Of a DNA stretch of 64,000 bases, positions 36,925-45,422 are shown one piece after another (positions within the stretch are counted from its first letter, which is position 1; every line of letters begins with the position of its first letter). The notes beneath the pieces are model-generated. The model was not told the origin of the DNA. It saw nothing but the letters and a program-made list of their open reading frames with translations, and made no database searches. This stretch comes from Robiginitalea sp. (lineage in GTDB: Bacteria; Bacteroidota; Bacteroidia; Flavobacteriales; Flavobacteriaceae): contig JAHEJJ010000004.1 in the NCBI GenBank assembly GCA_024638915.1, positions 62,001-126,000 of the forward strand. Direction: 5' to 3'. Position numbers and translations under genes: made by a program.

Positions 36925-37776
36925 ATGTTGAAAACAGCCATAATTATACCTGCACATAACGAAGAGAGCTTTATCAGGGTATGCCTCGAAAACTATATTT
37001 CCCAGGCCGTAAAACCTGATCTGGTTCTTGTGGTAGACGACAACTCATCTGATGATACCTATAGAATTGTCGTTTCTATCAGCAAGGCATACCCCTGGAT
37101 TAAATGCGTAAAATTCGATTCCGAAGCCATGCATCGACCTGGTGCCAAGGTGGTAAATGCCTTTAATTTTGGCATGTCCTCGCTAGATGAAGAATTTGAT
37201 CTCATCGGTAAATTCGATGCTGATATTCTGTTGCCGGAGAATTATTTTGAAAATGTTTTGAAAGCCTTTGAACAAGACCCTAAATTAGGGCTCTGTTCCG
37301 GTTTACTATATATTGAACAAGATGATAGGTGGATCTATGAATCCATCTCCGACCGCGCCCATGTCAGAGGTCCTGTAAAACTCTATCTCAATAATTGTCT
37401 CAAGGCTATGGGAGGGTTAAGGCCCGGTCTGGGTTGGGATACTGCCGACACTTTCCTGGTCAGATATTATGGATACAGGATGAAAACCCTGCCAGAATTG
37501 AAAGTTAAACACCTTCGCCCTACAGGATCTTCCTATGAAAGTTCTTTAGCGATCAAGCAGGGATTGGCTTATCGTAATATGCGCTATGGGCCGATGATAG
37601 CTTTTTTGGCCTCGCTTAAAATGGCTTGGAAGAAGCGCTCCATTAAAGTAATCGGGGAAAGCCTCCGAGGTTATTTTCGCGCGGCAAGCGATAGTCTTCC
37701 CTATCTGGTGACGGCGGAAGAAGGTCGCTTTATCAGGAAGCAACGATGGAAAATGATAGGGCAAAAACTATTTTAA
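36925..37776 (+). CDS. Family 2 glycosyltransferase
   Basis: A 283-aa GT-A enzyme. N-terminus AIIIPAHNEESFIRVCLENY and VVDDNSSDDTYRIV form the nucleotide-sugar site; the DxD motif is in GKFDADILLPENYF; the acceptor region includes AMGGLRPGLGWDTADTFL (ED-type catalytic area replaced by WDTAD). No transmembrane segment is obvious. It lies 50 bp after the methyltransferase and its 3' end overlaps the convergent pafA-like gene by 9 nt. Sugar and acceptor unknown. Confidence 0.88.
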   Translation: MLKTAIIIPAHNEESFIRVCLENYISQAVKPDLVLVVDDNSSDDTYRIVVSISKAYPWIKCVKFDSEAMHRPGAKVVNAFNFGMSSLDEEFDLIGKFDADILLPENYFENVLKAFEQDPKLGLCSGLLYIEQDDRWIYESISDRAHVRGPVKLYLNNCLKAMGGLRPGLGWDTADTFLVRYYGYRMKTLPELKVKHLRPTGSSYESSLAIKQGLAYRNMRYGPMIAFLASLKMAWKKRSIKVIGESLRGYFRAASDSLPYLVTAEEGRFIRKQRWKMIGQKLF

Positions 37777-39441
37777 TACCGCCTCAATGGGTTCGCCCTG
37801 GCCTCCATAGGGAAATGCCATTCCAAGTAAAGAAGAAAGGGTTGGGGCAATGTCTGTTATATCGGTTCTTTTGGCTGTACTACCCTTTTTAATACCTGTA
37901 CCATAAAATATAAGGGGAACATGTGTATCGTACTTATAAGGAGAACCATGGCTAGATCCTGTGGTATCATAAGCTGTATTTCCAGGTTTGTAAACCAGTA
38001 ATATATCACCAGAACGCTTCGGGTGAAAAGTGTTTTGTATAAGATAGGAGATGCCCTCATCATAACTAGAATTCAGCAACTGATCCGCGGTGTAGACCCT
38101 GTCGATCGGACTATATGTCAATATTTCCCTGCGGATGTCTTCCTGCACCTTTTTTACTTGAAGGCCCAGATTGGCAATTACCTTATAGTTAAAAAATAAA
38201 TGCTTCTCCGACCTGTGTTGGATAATATCTGTGGTTCCGTAATTGTATTGGAGAAATTGCTCAAAACGCTCGTTATACTCAGCAATTCCTACAAGTCCGG
38301 CTGGGATTTTTAGCTCCTGAAGATAGCCGGGAACATGCATAGCCCCGTGATCTGCTGTGAGATAAAGGGTATACTGACCTTCCCCAACTTCACTGTCGAG
38401 TTTTTCCAGCAATCGTTCCAATTCCATGTCCAGGCGCAAATATGTGTCTTGTATTTCCTTCGAATTCACGCCAAAACGATGACCAACAATATCTGTGCTG
38501 GAATAACTGATCGCGAGAAAATCGGTGTATTGATCTTTTCCCAATCTCTCATTCGTGATGGCGGCCATCGCAAAATCCGTGGTTAAGCTATTTCCGTAAG
38601 GCGTAGATTTAAGCAATTCAAATCGACTGTTAGCCTCCCAGATCTCCTCCAGCTTATGAGGAAAAACAGCTCCGGTCTCACCATTAAAGGCTTCTTCATA
38701 TTTGTTGCTATCCGGTCCGCTTTCCAGGTATTGATTTATCTCCTTCAAGGTATTCCATGTCTTTTTGTACGATGCTGCCTTTCCGGAACTATTAAAGTCA
38801 GAGACCCATTTGGGCAAGTTATCCATATAGTAGGTACTGCTTATCCATTTCCCTTCAGAAAGTCCTTGAAACCAGTAGGCTGCGTTGGCTGTAAACCCAC
38901 CCGGTAGAACTGCGGACCGGTCCTTAATGGATATGGAAATAACCTTTGAGCGCATTTGAAAATGTGTTCGCAGCATATCGGTTATGGTGGGAGAATTCAG
39001 TCTATGCGGGGACTTCTGGCCCGCATCCGTGGTCGTCCCGAGAGACGAATAGCTTGAGTCTTCAACGCAGTAAACCATCTGCTGGCTCGCTTTGTCATAC
39101 CAGTTATTGCCAATAATACCATGGACAGAAGGGGTGCTTCCGGTGTAGATGGAAGCGTGGCCTGGTGCAGTACTGGTCTCGGCATAGCTAAAATGGTTGT
39201 TCCTGCAATTAAAACCCTCGCGTATAAGCCTACGAAAACCGCCTTCACCATAATGATTCGCAAACCGTGTAAGGTAATCAAAGCGCATCTGGTCTACGAT
39301 CACACCTACGATTAGCTTAGGATTTGCGGTTGTTTCGACTTGCAGTTGTCGTGCCTTTTCCTTCGATTTCTTCTGGGCCGATGCAGAGAAAGATCCACAT
39401 CCTAAAAGCAGAATACAACTGAGTAATAAAATCTTGTTCAT
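37768..39441 (-). CDS. pafA: PafA-type alkaline phosphatase
   Basis: Exported phosphomonoesterase of about 557 aa with a signal peptide containing a possible lipobox (LLLGC). The alkaline-phosphatase core carries the metal ligand DQMRFDYLTRF, the Thr nucleophile in AETSTAPGHASIYTGSTPS, a metal site in YLTADHGAMHVPGY and the C-terminal GSSHGSPYKYDTHVPLIFYG. This arrangement matches PafA of Bacteroidota, a calcium-stimulated, phosphate-insensitive enzyme that frees phosphate from organic esters. The ATG at 39441 is chosen because a strong AAAGGAGGT precedes it; a start at 39468 would translate through that site. Confidence 0.88.
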   Translation of the reverse strand: MNKILLLSCILLLGCGSFSASAQKKSKEKARQLQVETTANPKLIVGVIVDQMRFDYLTRFANHYGEGGFRRLIREGFNCRNNHFSYAETSTAPGHASIYTGSTPSVHGIIGNNWYDKASQQMVYCVEDSSYSSLGTTTDAGQKSPHRLNSPTITDMLRTHFQMRSKVISISIKDRSAVLPGGFTANAAYWFQGLSEGKWISSTYYMDNLPKWVSDFNSSGKAASYKKTWNTLKEINQYLESGPDSNKYEEAFNGETGAVFPHKLEEIWEANSRFELLKSTPYGNSLTTDFAMAAITNERLGKDQYTDFLAISYSSTDIVGHRFGVNSKEIQDTYLRLDMELERLLEKLDSEVGEGQYTLYLTADHGAMHVPGYLQELKIPAGLVGIAEYNERFEQFLQYNYGTTDIIQHRSEKHLFFNYKVIANLGLQVKKVQEDIRREILTYSPIDRVYTADQLLNSSYDEGISYLIQNTFHPKRSGDILLVYKPGNTAYDTTGSSHGSPYKYDTHVPLIFYGTGIKKGSTAKRTDITDIAPTLSSLLGMAFPYGGQGEPIEAVLK

Positions 39442-39444
39442 GCG

Positions 39445-39453
39445 ACCTCCTTT
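39445..39453 (-). promoter_or_regulatory. Unusually strong Shine-Dalgarno (AAAGGAGGT) before pafA
   Basis: Read on the minus strand, AAAGGAGGT ends 3 nt before the ATG at 39441. Most genes in this window lack any Shine-Dalgarno motif, so this near-perfect anti-16S match is unusual and decides the start. Confidence 0.6.
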
Positions 39454-39559
39454 ATGATAAGATTTCAAAAGTAATTAAATCAAACACTAAAATTTTAATA
39501 CAAGATCAATTCAATGCTAATATTCTTATTTTTACCGGCAGAAGAAAGAGCATCTGTCT

Positions 39560-40297
39560 ATGAATTATGTTTCCTATATCGGGAGTTATGCCATTATGGT
39601 CAGAGAGGTTTTTAAGAAACCTACGAAATGGTCGGTGATGCGCACCCTGATCCTTAAGGAGATAGACGAACTCATCTTTGGGTCTCTGGGTATTATTATC
39701 TTTATTTCGCTATTTATCGGAGGTGTTGTCTCCATACAAACAGCGCTAAATCTGGACAATCCCTTAATACCGTTAAGTCTTATAGGCTTTGCTACGAGGC
39801 AATCGGTCATACTGGAATTTGCCCCAACCTTTACGTCCATAATTATGGCCGGTAAGGTGGGTTCTTACATTACCTCCAGTATAGGAACGATGCGCGTAAC
39901 CGAACAGATAGATGCCCTTGAAGTAATGGGGGTGAATTCGTTGAATTACCTGGTATTCCCAAAGATCATCGCCATGATGATTTACCCTTTCGCGGTAGCT
40001 GTTGCCATGTATGTAGGTATTTTAGGTGGGTGGATGGCCGCTGTTTTTGGAGATTTTACCTCAAGTGCCGAATTCATAGAAGGCCTGCAACTGGATTTTA
40101 AGCCCTTCCATATAACCTATTCGTTTATTAAAACATTCGTATTTGCATTTGTTTTGGCTACCATCCCATCTTATCACGGTTATTATATGGAGGGTGGTGC
40201 GCTCGATGTCGGTAAAGCAGCCACTACCTCATTCGTTTGGACGAGTGTGGCCATTATCGTCATGAATTTCATACTCACTCAATTATTGCTAGGGTAA
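39560..40297 (+). CDS. mlaE: MlaE-family ABC transporter permease
   Basis: Inner-membrane permease of the Mla/MCE phospholipid transport system, 245 aa with about five to six hydrophobic segments. MlaE signatures are seen in FIGGVVSIQTALNL, APTFTSIIMAGKVGSYITSSIGTMRVTEQIDALEVMG (in parts: AGKVGSYITSS, EQIDALEVMG) and the C-terminal YMEGGALDVGKAAT. Its stop overlaps the start of the ATPase gene (TAATG). The MCE-domain substrate-binding partner is not adjacent. TATTTTTA at 39527-39534 is a probable -7 box (7/8). Confidence 0.93.
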   Translation: MNYVSYIGSYAIMVREVFKKPTKWSVMRTLILKEIDELIFGSLGIIIFISLFIGGVVSIQTALNLDNPLIPLSLIGFATRQSVILEFAPTFTSIIMAGKVGSYITSSIGTMRVTEQIDALEVMGVNSLNYLVFPKIIAMMIYPFAVAVAMYVGILGGWMAAVFGDFTSSAEFIEGLQLDFKPFHITYSFIKTFVFAFVLATIPSYHGYYMEGGALDVGKAATTSFVWTSVAIIVMNFILTQLLLG

Positions 40298-41064
40298 TGA
40301 TAGAAGTAGACAACCTTCATAAATATTTTGGTGATGCCCATGTCTTGGACGGCATTACCACATCCTTTGAAAAAGGAAAAACCAATCTGATCATCGGTCA
40401 GAGTGGTTCGGGAAAAACGGTCTTTATGAAATGTTTGCTGGGTTTGCTGGTCCCCGATAAGGGTACCATCAGTTATGACGGCCGACGATTTGCAGAACTA
40501 ACACTTGATGAACGCAGAAGTCTCAGGCAGGAGATGGGAATGGTGTTCCAGGGCAGCGCACTTTTTGATTCGATGACCGTTGAAGGGAATGTGATGTTCC
40601 CGCTCGAAATGTTTACCGATCAATCAAGATCCGAAATGGAAGATCGGGTAAACTTCGTCCTGAAACGCGTAAATCTTATCGATGCGCATAAAAAATTTCC
40701 ATCAGAAATATCCGGAGGTATGCAGAAGCGTGTGGCTATCGCCAGAGCAATTGTGATGAACCCGAAATATCTTTTTTGTGATGAACCAAATTCCGGACTC
40801 GATCCGAATACCGCTATCATCATAGATAATCTTATTCAGGAGATCACAAAAGAATACGATATCATTACCGTGATCAATAGCCATGACATGAATTCTGTGA
40901 TGGAAATCGGAGAAAAGATCATTTTTCTCAGGAACGGAATCAAAGAATGGGAAGGCACCAATCAGGAAATCTTCAAAACCGACAATGAGGCAATCACCAA
41001 TTTTGTCTATTCATCCGAACTGTATAAGAAAGTGAGACAGGTTTATATTTCCGAAAGCGATTAA
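40297..41064 (+). CDS. mlaF: MlaF-family ABC transporter ATP-binding protein
   Basis: ATPase partner of the preceding permease, 255 aa. Walker A GQSGSGKTVFM, Q-loop VFQGSALFD, signature SGGMQKRVAIARA, Walker B YLFCDEPNSGLDP and H-loop INSHDM are all intact. The start is the ATG at 40297, overlapping the permease stop; an upstream frame start at 40237 lies within the permease gene. The stop overlaps the convergent DUF389 gene by 4 nt. Confidence 0.94.
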   Translation: MIEVDNLHKYFGDAHVLDGITTSFEKGKTNLIIGQSGSGKTVFMKCLLGLLVPDKGTISYDGRRFAELTLDERRSLRQEMGMVFQGSALFDSMTVEGNVMFPLEMFTDQSRSEMEDRVNFVLKRVNLIDAHKKFPSEISGGMQKRVAIARAIVMNPKYLFCDEPNSGLDPNTAIIIDNLIQEITKEYDIITVINSHDMNSVMEIGEKIIFLRNGIKEWEGTNQEIFKTDNEAITNFVYSSELYKKVRQVYISESD

Positions 41065-42524
41065 TTAGTTAGGCTTCTCACCTGAACCGTCGAGTCTTTT
41101 AAACGCAATTGAAGCCATTTCCGGATATTCGCAGACTTTTCTCCCAGTTGATTTTCATTAATTCCCTTTTGCCATTGTAATTCAAAAACAGGAATAGTGT
41201 CGAGCTTCTTAAAATCGGTACGGATAGAATAGGAAAAGATCAAACCATCCAATTCCTGATAGTTCGCTTTTGCTTCTGCGCTGATTTCATCAAAAGGAAT
41301 CGACAGTTTTGAGTTTTTACTCAGTGCTGCAATCTCCTCCTCCAAAAGCCTTATCCGCTGGTCTTTGTTTTGTATTTCTGCTTTTTTGGTCTCATAGAGC
41401 TCATTTACATAATTGAATTTTTCTTCAGAGTCGTCCAGCCCGCCCTGAACGATGTTAAGTTCGGTATTAGTTAGTCTTGAATATTGGCTCATTTGGGCTT
41501 CCCAGGTAGCGATAACATTCTCGGGTATTTCTTCATTTCCAACACAAACCAATTCAATACTAGACAATCCTTTGGGGTTATAATCAATATCCGTGAGTTC
41601 ATCTAGAAATATGCCTCTTTTCTTAAATTGATATATCCCGATGGTATTGCTGATAAATTCGTCGGCCTGACCCTTATACCGAGATTCCTGAAATACATTA
41701 TAAAAGGTAATTCCGGCCGGTATCATGATCAAAATTGCCACCAATGAGGCCAACTGGCCGAACAGTCGTCGCCGGGACGACTTTATGTACTTCACCATTG
41801 GAAACCTCAGTATTTTAAGCACTAAAAAAGTGGCAAGGGCAATAAATATGGCATTGATGGTAAAGAGGTAGAGCGCCCCTGTGGTATACTCCCAATTCCG
41901 AATAGCGATACCAAATCCGGCCGTACAAAGCGGTGGCATCAAAGCGGTGGCGATGGCCACCCCAAAAATCACCGTCGCGATAGTACCTCGCTTTGCCCTG
42001 GCGATCACAAGCGCCAGGCCACCAAAAAATGCGATCAATACATCCCTGATATCGGGTGAGGTACGTGCCAATAATTCGGATGAATTATTGATGATTGGAA
42101 AAAATTCAAAAAAGAGAAAAGCCGTTAAAACACTATATACGACCATTATAGCTCCGTTCAACAAGGAGCGTTTAAGAGTATCGATATCATTGGTAGCAAA
42201 GGAAAGTCCTATTCCCAGGATCGGTCCCATAAGCGGGGAAATCAACATGGCCCCTATGACAACAGCCGTGGAGTTGGCGTTTAATCCAATCGAGGCGATA
42301 AATATAGAACAGACGAGGATCCAAATTGTATGGCCTTTAAAAGAAATATCTTTGATGATCGCCTCTTTGGTCGCCTCAATATCTGTTTCTTTCCGGATAT
42401 TGAGCATTTCGGACATAAAAGAGCGTACCCGGGACATCAGTCCTTTAAACTCCTTTTTTATCTCCTCAGGATCCCGATGCTTCTCGCCAGCTGGATCTGG
42501 ATTAGCTTGTGAATAATTTTCCAT
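41061..42524 (-). CDS. DUF389 membrane protein
   Basis: A 487-aa membrane protein of the DUF389 (TIGR00341) family. The N-terminal half has five to six transmembrane helices with the family motif VIGAMLISPLMGPILGIGLS (about 90-109) and GVAIATALMPPLCTAGFGIA. The C-terminal half is soluble, with a predicted coiled coil (YETKKAEIQNKDQRIRLLEE) in the periplasm or cytoplasm. Transport is assumed but not shown. Third gene of an operon with sprT-like and manC-like genes (2-nt gaps). Confidence 0.9.
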   Translation of the reverse strand: MENYSQANPDPAGEKHRDPEEIKKEFKGLMSRVRSFMSEMLNIRKETDIEATKEAIIKDISFKGHTIWILVCSIFIASIGLNANSTAVVIGAMLISPLMGPILGIGLSFATNDIDTLKRSLLNGAIMVVYSVLTAFLFFEFFPIINNSSELLARTSPDIRDVLIAFFGGLALVIARAKRGTIATVIFGVAIATALMPPLCTAGFGIAIRNWEYTTGALYLFTINAIFIALATFLVLKILRFPMVKYIKSSRRRLFGQLASLVAILIMIPAGITFYNVFQESRYKGQADEFISNTIGIYQFKKRGIFLDELTDIDYNPKGLSSIELVCVGNEEIPENVIATWEAQMSQYSRLTNTELNIVQGGLDDSEEKFNYVNELYETKKAEIQNKDQRIRLLEEEIAALSKNSKLSIPFDEISAEAKANYQELDGLIFSYSIRTDFKKLDTIPVFELQWQKGINENQLGEKSANIRKWLQLRLKDSTVQVRSLTN

Positions 42525-42526
42525 TT

Positions 42527-43618
42527 TTATATATATTGATCTCCGTGCATGTCCCTGACCTGGGCCAGTACGTTTTTGATTTCCTGTTCCTTGGATTTGG
42601 GCATGATAAGAAGTACCTCTTCTTTATCAACAATAATATAATCACTTAAATCTTCAACTACCACGAGTTTACCCTCCCCGGTTCGCACCATGTTGCTGCC
42701 GGAATTTATACCGAGGAATCTGGCATTCACAAGGGCATTGTCCTGGCGGTCCTTCTCCAACCTATCGTATAATGAACCCCAGGTTCCTAGATCATTCCAG
42801 TCAAATGAGGCCGGTTGCACATAAATCTCCTCGGCTCTTTCCAGGATAGCATAGTCTATAGAAATGTTTTCAGCTTTTGCATAGTGTTCCTGTATAAACT
42901 CTGCTTCACGATCCGTATTGTAAAAATCTTGCCCAGCCTTAAAAAGTTCGTATTGGGAAGGCTGGAATTTTTTGAATGCCTCGAGAATGGTAAGGACACT
43001 CCACATAAAGATCCCTGCGTTCCACAAAAAATTTCCTTGCTCAAGGTATCTTTTGGCTATTTTGTAAACCGGTTTCTCTTTAAACTGCAGCACTCGCTTT
43101 AAGTCATGATCCTGATCTTTACCATTGATCTGATCAAATTCTATGTATCCATAACCGGTATTGGGAAAGGTAGGTATAACACCCATGGTACAAATAGCCT
43201 CACTTTGTTCGCACCTTTCAAAACAATGATTGACGTCTCTGGCGAATAAATCCTCCGCTTCGATCCAATGATCGCTGGGTGCGACGATCATTACAGCCTC
43301 AGGATCCATCTTATAGATCTTCATGGCCGCATATAGAATGCAGGGTGCCGTATTTCTCATGGCGGGTTCGGTAACCACTTGAGGAGTCTTAATCGAGGGT
43401 AACTGTTCTTTGACCAAATCGCGGTACCTCTCATTGGTAAGAACCAATATGTTTTCGTTGGGTATGAACTTTGTCAACCTCTCGAATGTTTTCTGAAGCA
43501 ATGTTTGTCCGGTTCCCAGCATATCGTGAAACTGCTTTGGAAATTCCGTGGTACTGACGGGCCAGAATCTCGATCCCACGCCACCAGCCATAATTACGGC
43601 GTAGTGATTTTTCTTCAT
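42527..43618 (-). CDS. manC: Mannose-1-phosphate guanylyltransferase
   Basis: Nucleotidyltransferase making GDP-mannose, 363 aa. It has the pyrophosphorylase signature MAGGVGSRFWPVSTTEFPKQF (about 10-30, Lys for catalysis in FPKQF), TLLQKTFERL, IVAPSDHWIE and FLWNAGIFMW. No C-terminal isomerase domain follows, so it is the monofunctional form. The ATG at 43618 matches the family N-terminus and a longer start is rejected. It sits 2 nt after the SprT-like gene. GDP-mannose would feed polysaccharide or glycoprotein assembly. Confidence 0.92.
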   Translation of the reverse strand: MKKNHYAVIMAGGVGSRFWPVSTTEFPKQFHDMLGTGQTLLQKTFERLTKFIPNENILVLTNERYRDLVKEQLPSIKTPQVVTEPAMRNTAPCILYAAMKIYKMDPEAVMIVAPSDHWIEAEDLFARDVNHCFERCEQSEAICTMGVIPTFPNTGYGYIEFDQINGKDQDHDLKRVLQFKEKPVYKIAKRYLEQGNFLWNAGIFMWSVLTILEAFKKFQPSQYELFKAGQDFYNTDREAEFIQEHYAKAENISIDYAILERAEEIYVQPASFDWNDLGTWGSLYDRLEKDRQDNALVNARFLGINSGSNMVRTGEGKLVVVEDLSDYIIVDKEEVLLIMPKSKEQEIKNVLAQVRDMHGDQYI

Positions 43619-43620
43619 TT

Positions 43621-44223
43621 TTATATCTCTTTTATTTGTTCTACTTCGGCACCAGGCTGAAATAAGTATAATCTTCCGGTCGAAATCTCCACGCATTCGA
43701 TCCTTTTTACTCTTTTATCTCCTCTTCTGAATTTACGTCCATTGTACATCTTAAACATACCACCCAACGGAATTTCCATCACAGCCACCGCATCCGATGG
43801 CGGATCATAAATTCTTAATGCCATTGATAATCTCGAATCTGAAGTACTGCTAGCCTTTGGGTTTTTCAAATGGTTTGCCAGCAAGGGCAATAGATCAGCC
43901 GGGAAAATTCGAGGCTGTAGTAAGGGTAGCATCAGATGCTGAAATGTGGATTTCCACTCTTTTCCATGAGGCCTGATATGGCGCCCATAGCGTTCAAAAG
44001 CCAATAAATGGGCTATTTCATGGACCATCGTGATCAGAAAACGGTAAGGGTTTTTTGTCGCATTAAGCGTTATTAGATGTCTGCCGTTGCTCAATTGCCT
44101 GTAATCACCATGTCTGGTCACCCTTATTTTTACAACTTTAACCTCAACCTCAAACGAGGAGAGAAGTTCTCCACAAATAGGGATTGCTTCCTTTGGCAGA
44201 TACGATTCCAATCGTCTATCCAT
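43621..44223 (-). CDS. SprT-like zinc metalloprotease-domain protein
   Basis: A 200-aa SprT-family protein. HExxH is in TMVHEIAHLLAFERYG (His 68, Glu 69, His 72) and the third ligand is likely the His in IRPHGKEWKSTFQHLM. A C-terminal extension carries a short beta region (FRRGDKRVKRIECVEISTG). Bacterial SprT proteins are poorly characterised; eukaryotic Spartan degrades DNA-protein crosslinks. The ATG at 44223 is used because the alternative GTG (44229) lies in the -7 box. Confidence 0.87.
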   Translation of the reverse strand: MDRRLESYLPKEAIPICGELLSSFEVEVKVVKIRVTRHGDYRQLSNGRHLITLNATKNPYRFLITMVHEIAHLLAFERYGRHIRPHGKEWKSTFQHLMLPLLQPRIFPADLLPLLANHLKNPKASSTSDSRLSMALRIYDPPSDAVAVMEIPLGGMFKMYNGRKFRRGDKRVKRIECVEISTGRLYLFQPGAEVEQIKEI

Positions 44224-44228
44224 GCCCA

Positions 44229-44236
44229 CAAAAATA
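44229..44236 (-). promoter_or_regulatory. -7 promoter box (TATTTTTG) of the sprT-manC-DUF389 operon
   Basis: Perfect TAnnTTTG on the minus strand, ending 5 bp before the ATG at 44223. The leader would be very short. Confidence 0.5.
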
Positions 44237-44345
44237 GGGTTTAATCCTGTTTAGCGTAATATGTTTTGCTAAATTCACTAAAGAAAATGATTCGTCTTAT
44301 TATGTCCACATATCTTCACCAAAAAATCGAATAACATTCTTCCAA

Positions 44346-44741
44346 ATGCCAGGGTTCTGGCTGATTATCCTGGTCTATATCGTATCCTGCCGTTCAGATT
44401 ATACTAAACCTGAAACCAATGGAATTATTAGTGAATGGAGGTTGATAGAACTTCTGACTGACCCGGGTGATGAGGGTGGCCTGTTTATCCCTGTAGAAAG
44501 TCAAAAGCAAATTACAATCCTTGACAATGATACCTTTTCTTCAAATGGTGAGTTATGCGATCGATCGATATTTGCCGACAGTCCGGCTAAAGGAATTATT
44601 CTCGAAGACGTCAAGTGTTACTATCTGGACTGTTAGTCTCCATTTATAGGTACCGTAAGACTTAACATAGAAAAAGGAAACCTGATCGTATCCTTCTTTT
44701 ATTTCGAACCATGTCTGCACAAATATTTAAGAACGAACTAA
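44346..44741 (+). pseudogene. Small lipoprotein gene interrupted by an in-frame amber codon
   Basis: The first frame encodes a 96-aa lipoprotein (MPGFWLIILVYIVSC, lipobox IVSC) with EWRLIELLTDPGDEGG and SNGELCDRS, a pattern of small flavobacterial lipoproteins. It stops at TAG (44634-44636). The same frame then stays open for 34 more codons to TAA (44739-44741), reading GTVRLNIEKGNLIVSFFYFE and EPCLHKYLRTN. This looks like the normal C-terminus of the same protein, and the second stop lies exactly one base before the convergent SDR stop. So the intact gene was probably 131 codons with one nonsense mutation at codon 97. A sequencing error or a functional short form are alternatives. Confidence 0.7.
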
Positions 44742-45422
44742 TCAGGGTGTAGAATTAGAGACCTGAAGTACTTTTCCGTTAAAATACTGATGTCCTTCCT
44801 GAGCGAACTTTTTTATATATGCTGCCATTTCCAATGCCGTAACCGGAGCCTTAAAACCTGGGAAGGCTTCTTCGAGCATCTCGGTCTGCACTGCACCTAA
44901 AGCAAGGGCGTTAAAGGAAGGCCCTGATTCTTTGAATTCCTCCGCCAGTAGTTCGGATAGCGTGATCAGAGCTCCTTTGCTGGAACTGTAAGCTGACAGG
45001 CCAGGAAATTTAGCACTTCCCTGGATGCCACCCATAGAACTTATGTTGACCACATGTCCGCTTTTTTCCATAAAAGGGAGTATGGTTTGAATGATCCCAA
45101 CCACTCCGAAGACATTGACCTGGTAAACACCGATGAATTCTTCGATGGAAGTTTCCAAAAAAGGTTTGTTCACCAAACGGCCCGCATTATTGATCAATAT
45201 ATCTACAGTTTTCAAATGATCGCTGAGAAAGGATTTCAGTTCGGAAAGACTTTTGGACTTTTGAAGATCGAAGGCCAGGGCGGTTATCCGCTCATTTTTC
45301 AGGTTACGCATCGGTTCGGGGTTGCGCGATAACGCTAAAACAGCATGACCTTCTTCTGCGAAGAGTTTCGCCATTTCAAACCCAATTCCCCGGCTGCAAC
45401 CGGTGATCACCACATTTGCCAC
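44742..45422 (-). CDS. Short-chain dehydrogenase/reductase (classical)
   Basis: A 226-aa SDR with a normal active site: TGCSRGIGFEMAK nucleotide loop (about 7-19), NNAG, catalytic Ser in VNISSMGG, and YSSSK (Tyr and Lys of the YxxxK pair). The start is a GTG that overlaps the stop of the M28 peptidase gene by 1 nt (TAGTG). The C-terminal part is short relative to 250-aa SDRs. Substrate unknown. Confidence 0.88.
   Translation of the reverse strand: MANVVITGCSRGIGFEMAKLFAEEGHAVLALSRNPEPMRNLKNERITALAFDLQKSKSLSELKSFLSDHLKTVDILINNAGRLVNKPFLETSIEEFIGVYQVNVFGVVGIIQTILPFMEKSGHVVNISSMGGIQGSAKFPGLSAYSSSKGALITLSELLAEEFKESGPSFNALALGAVQTEMLEEAFPGFKAPVTALEMAAYIKKFAQEGHQYFNGKVLQVSNSTP

Noticed and set aside
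41881-42516. 211-codon plus-strand reading frame
   Set aside because: It is antisense to the well-supported DUF389 gene, with composition (Pro, Lys, Ile strings) expected from the complement and no recognisable motif.
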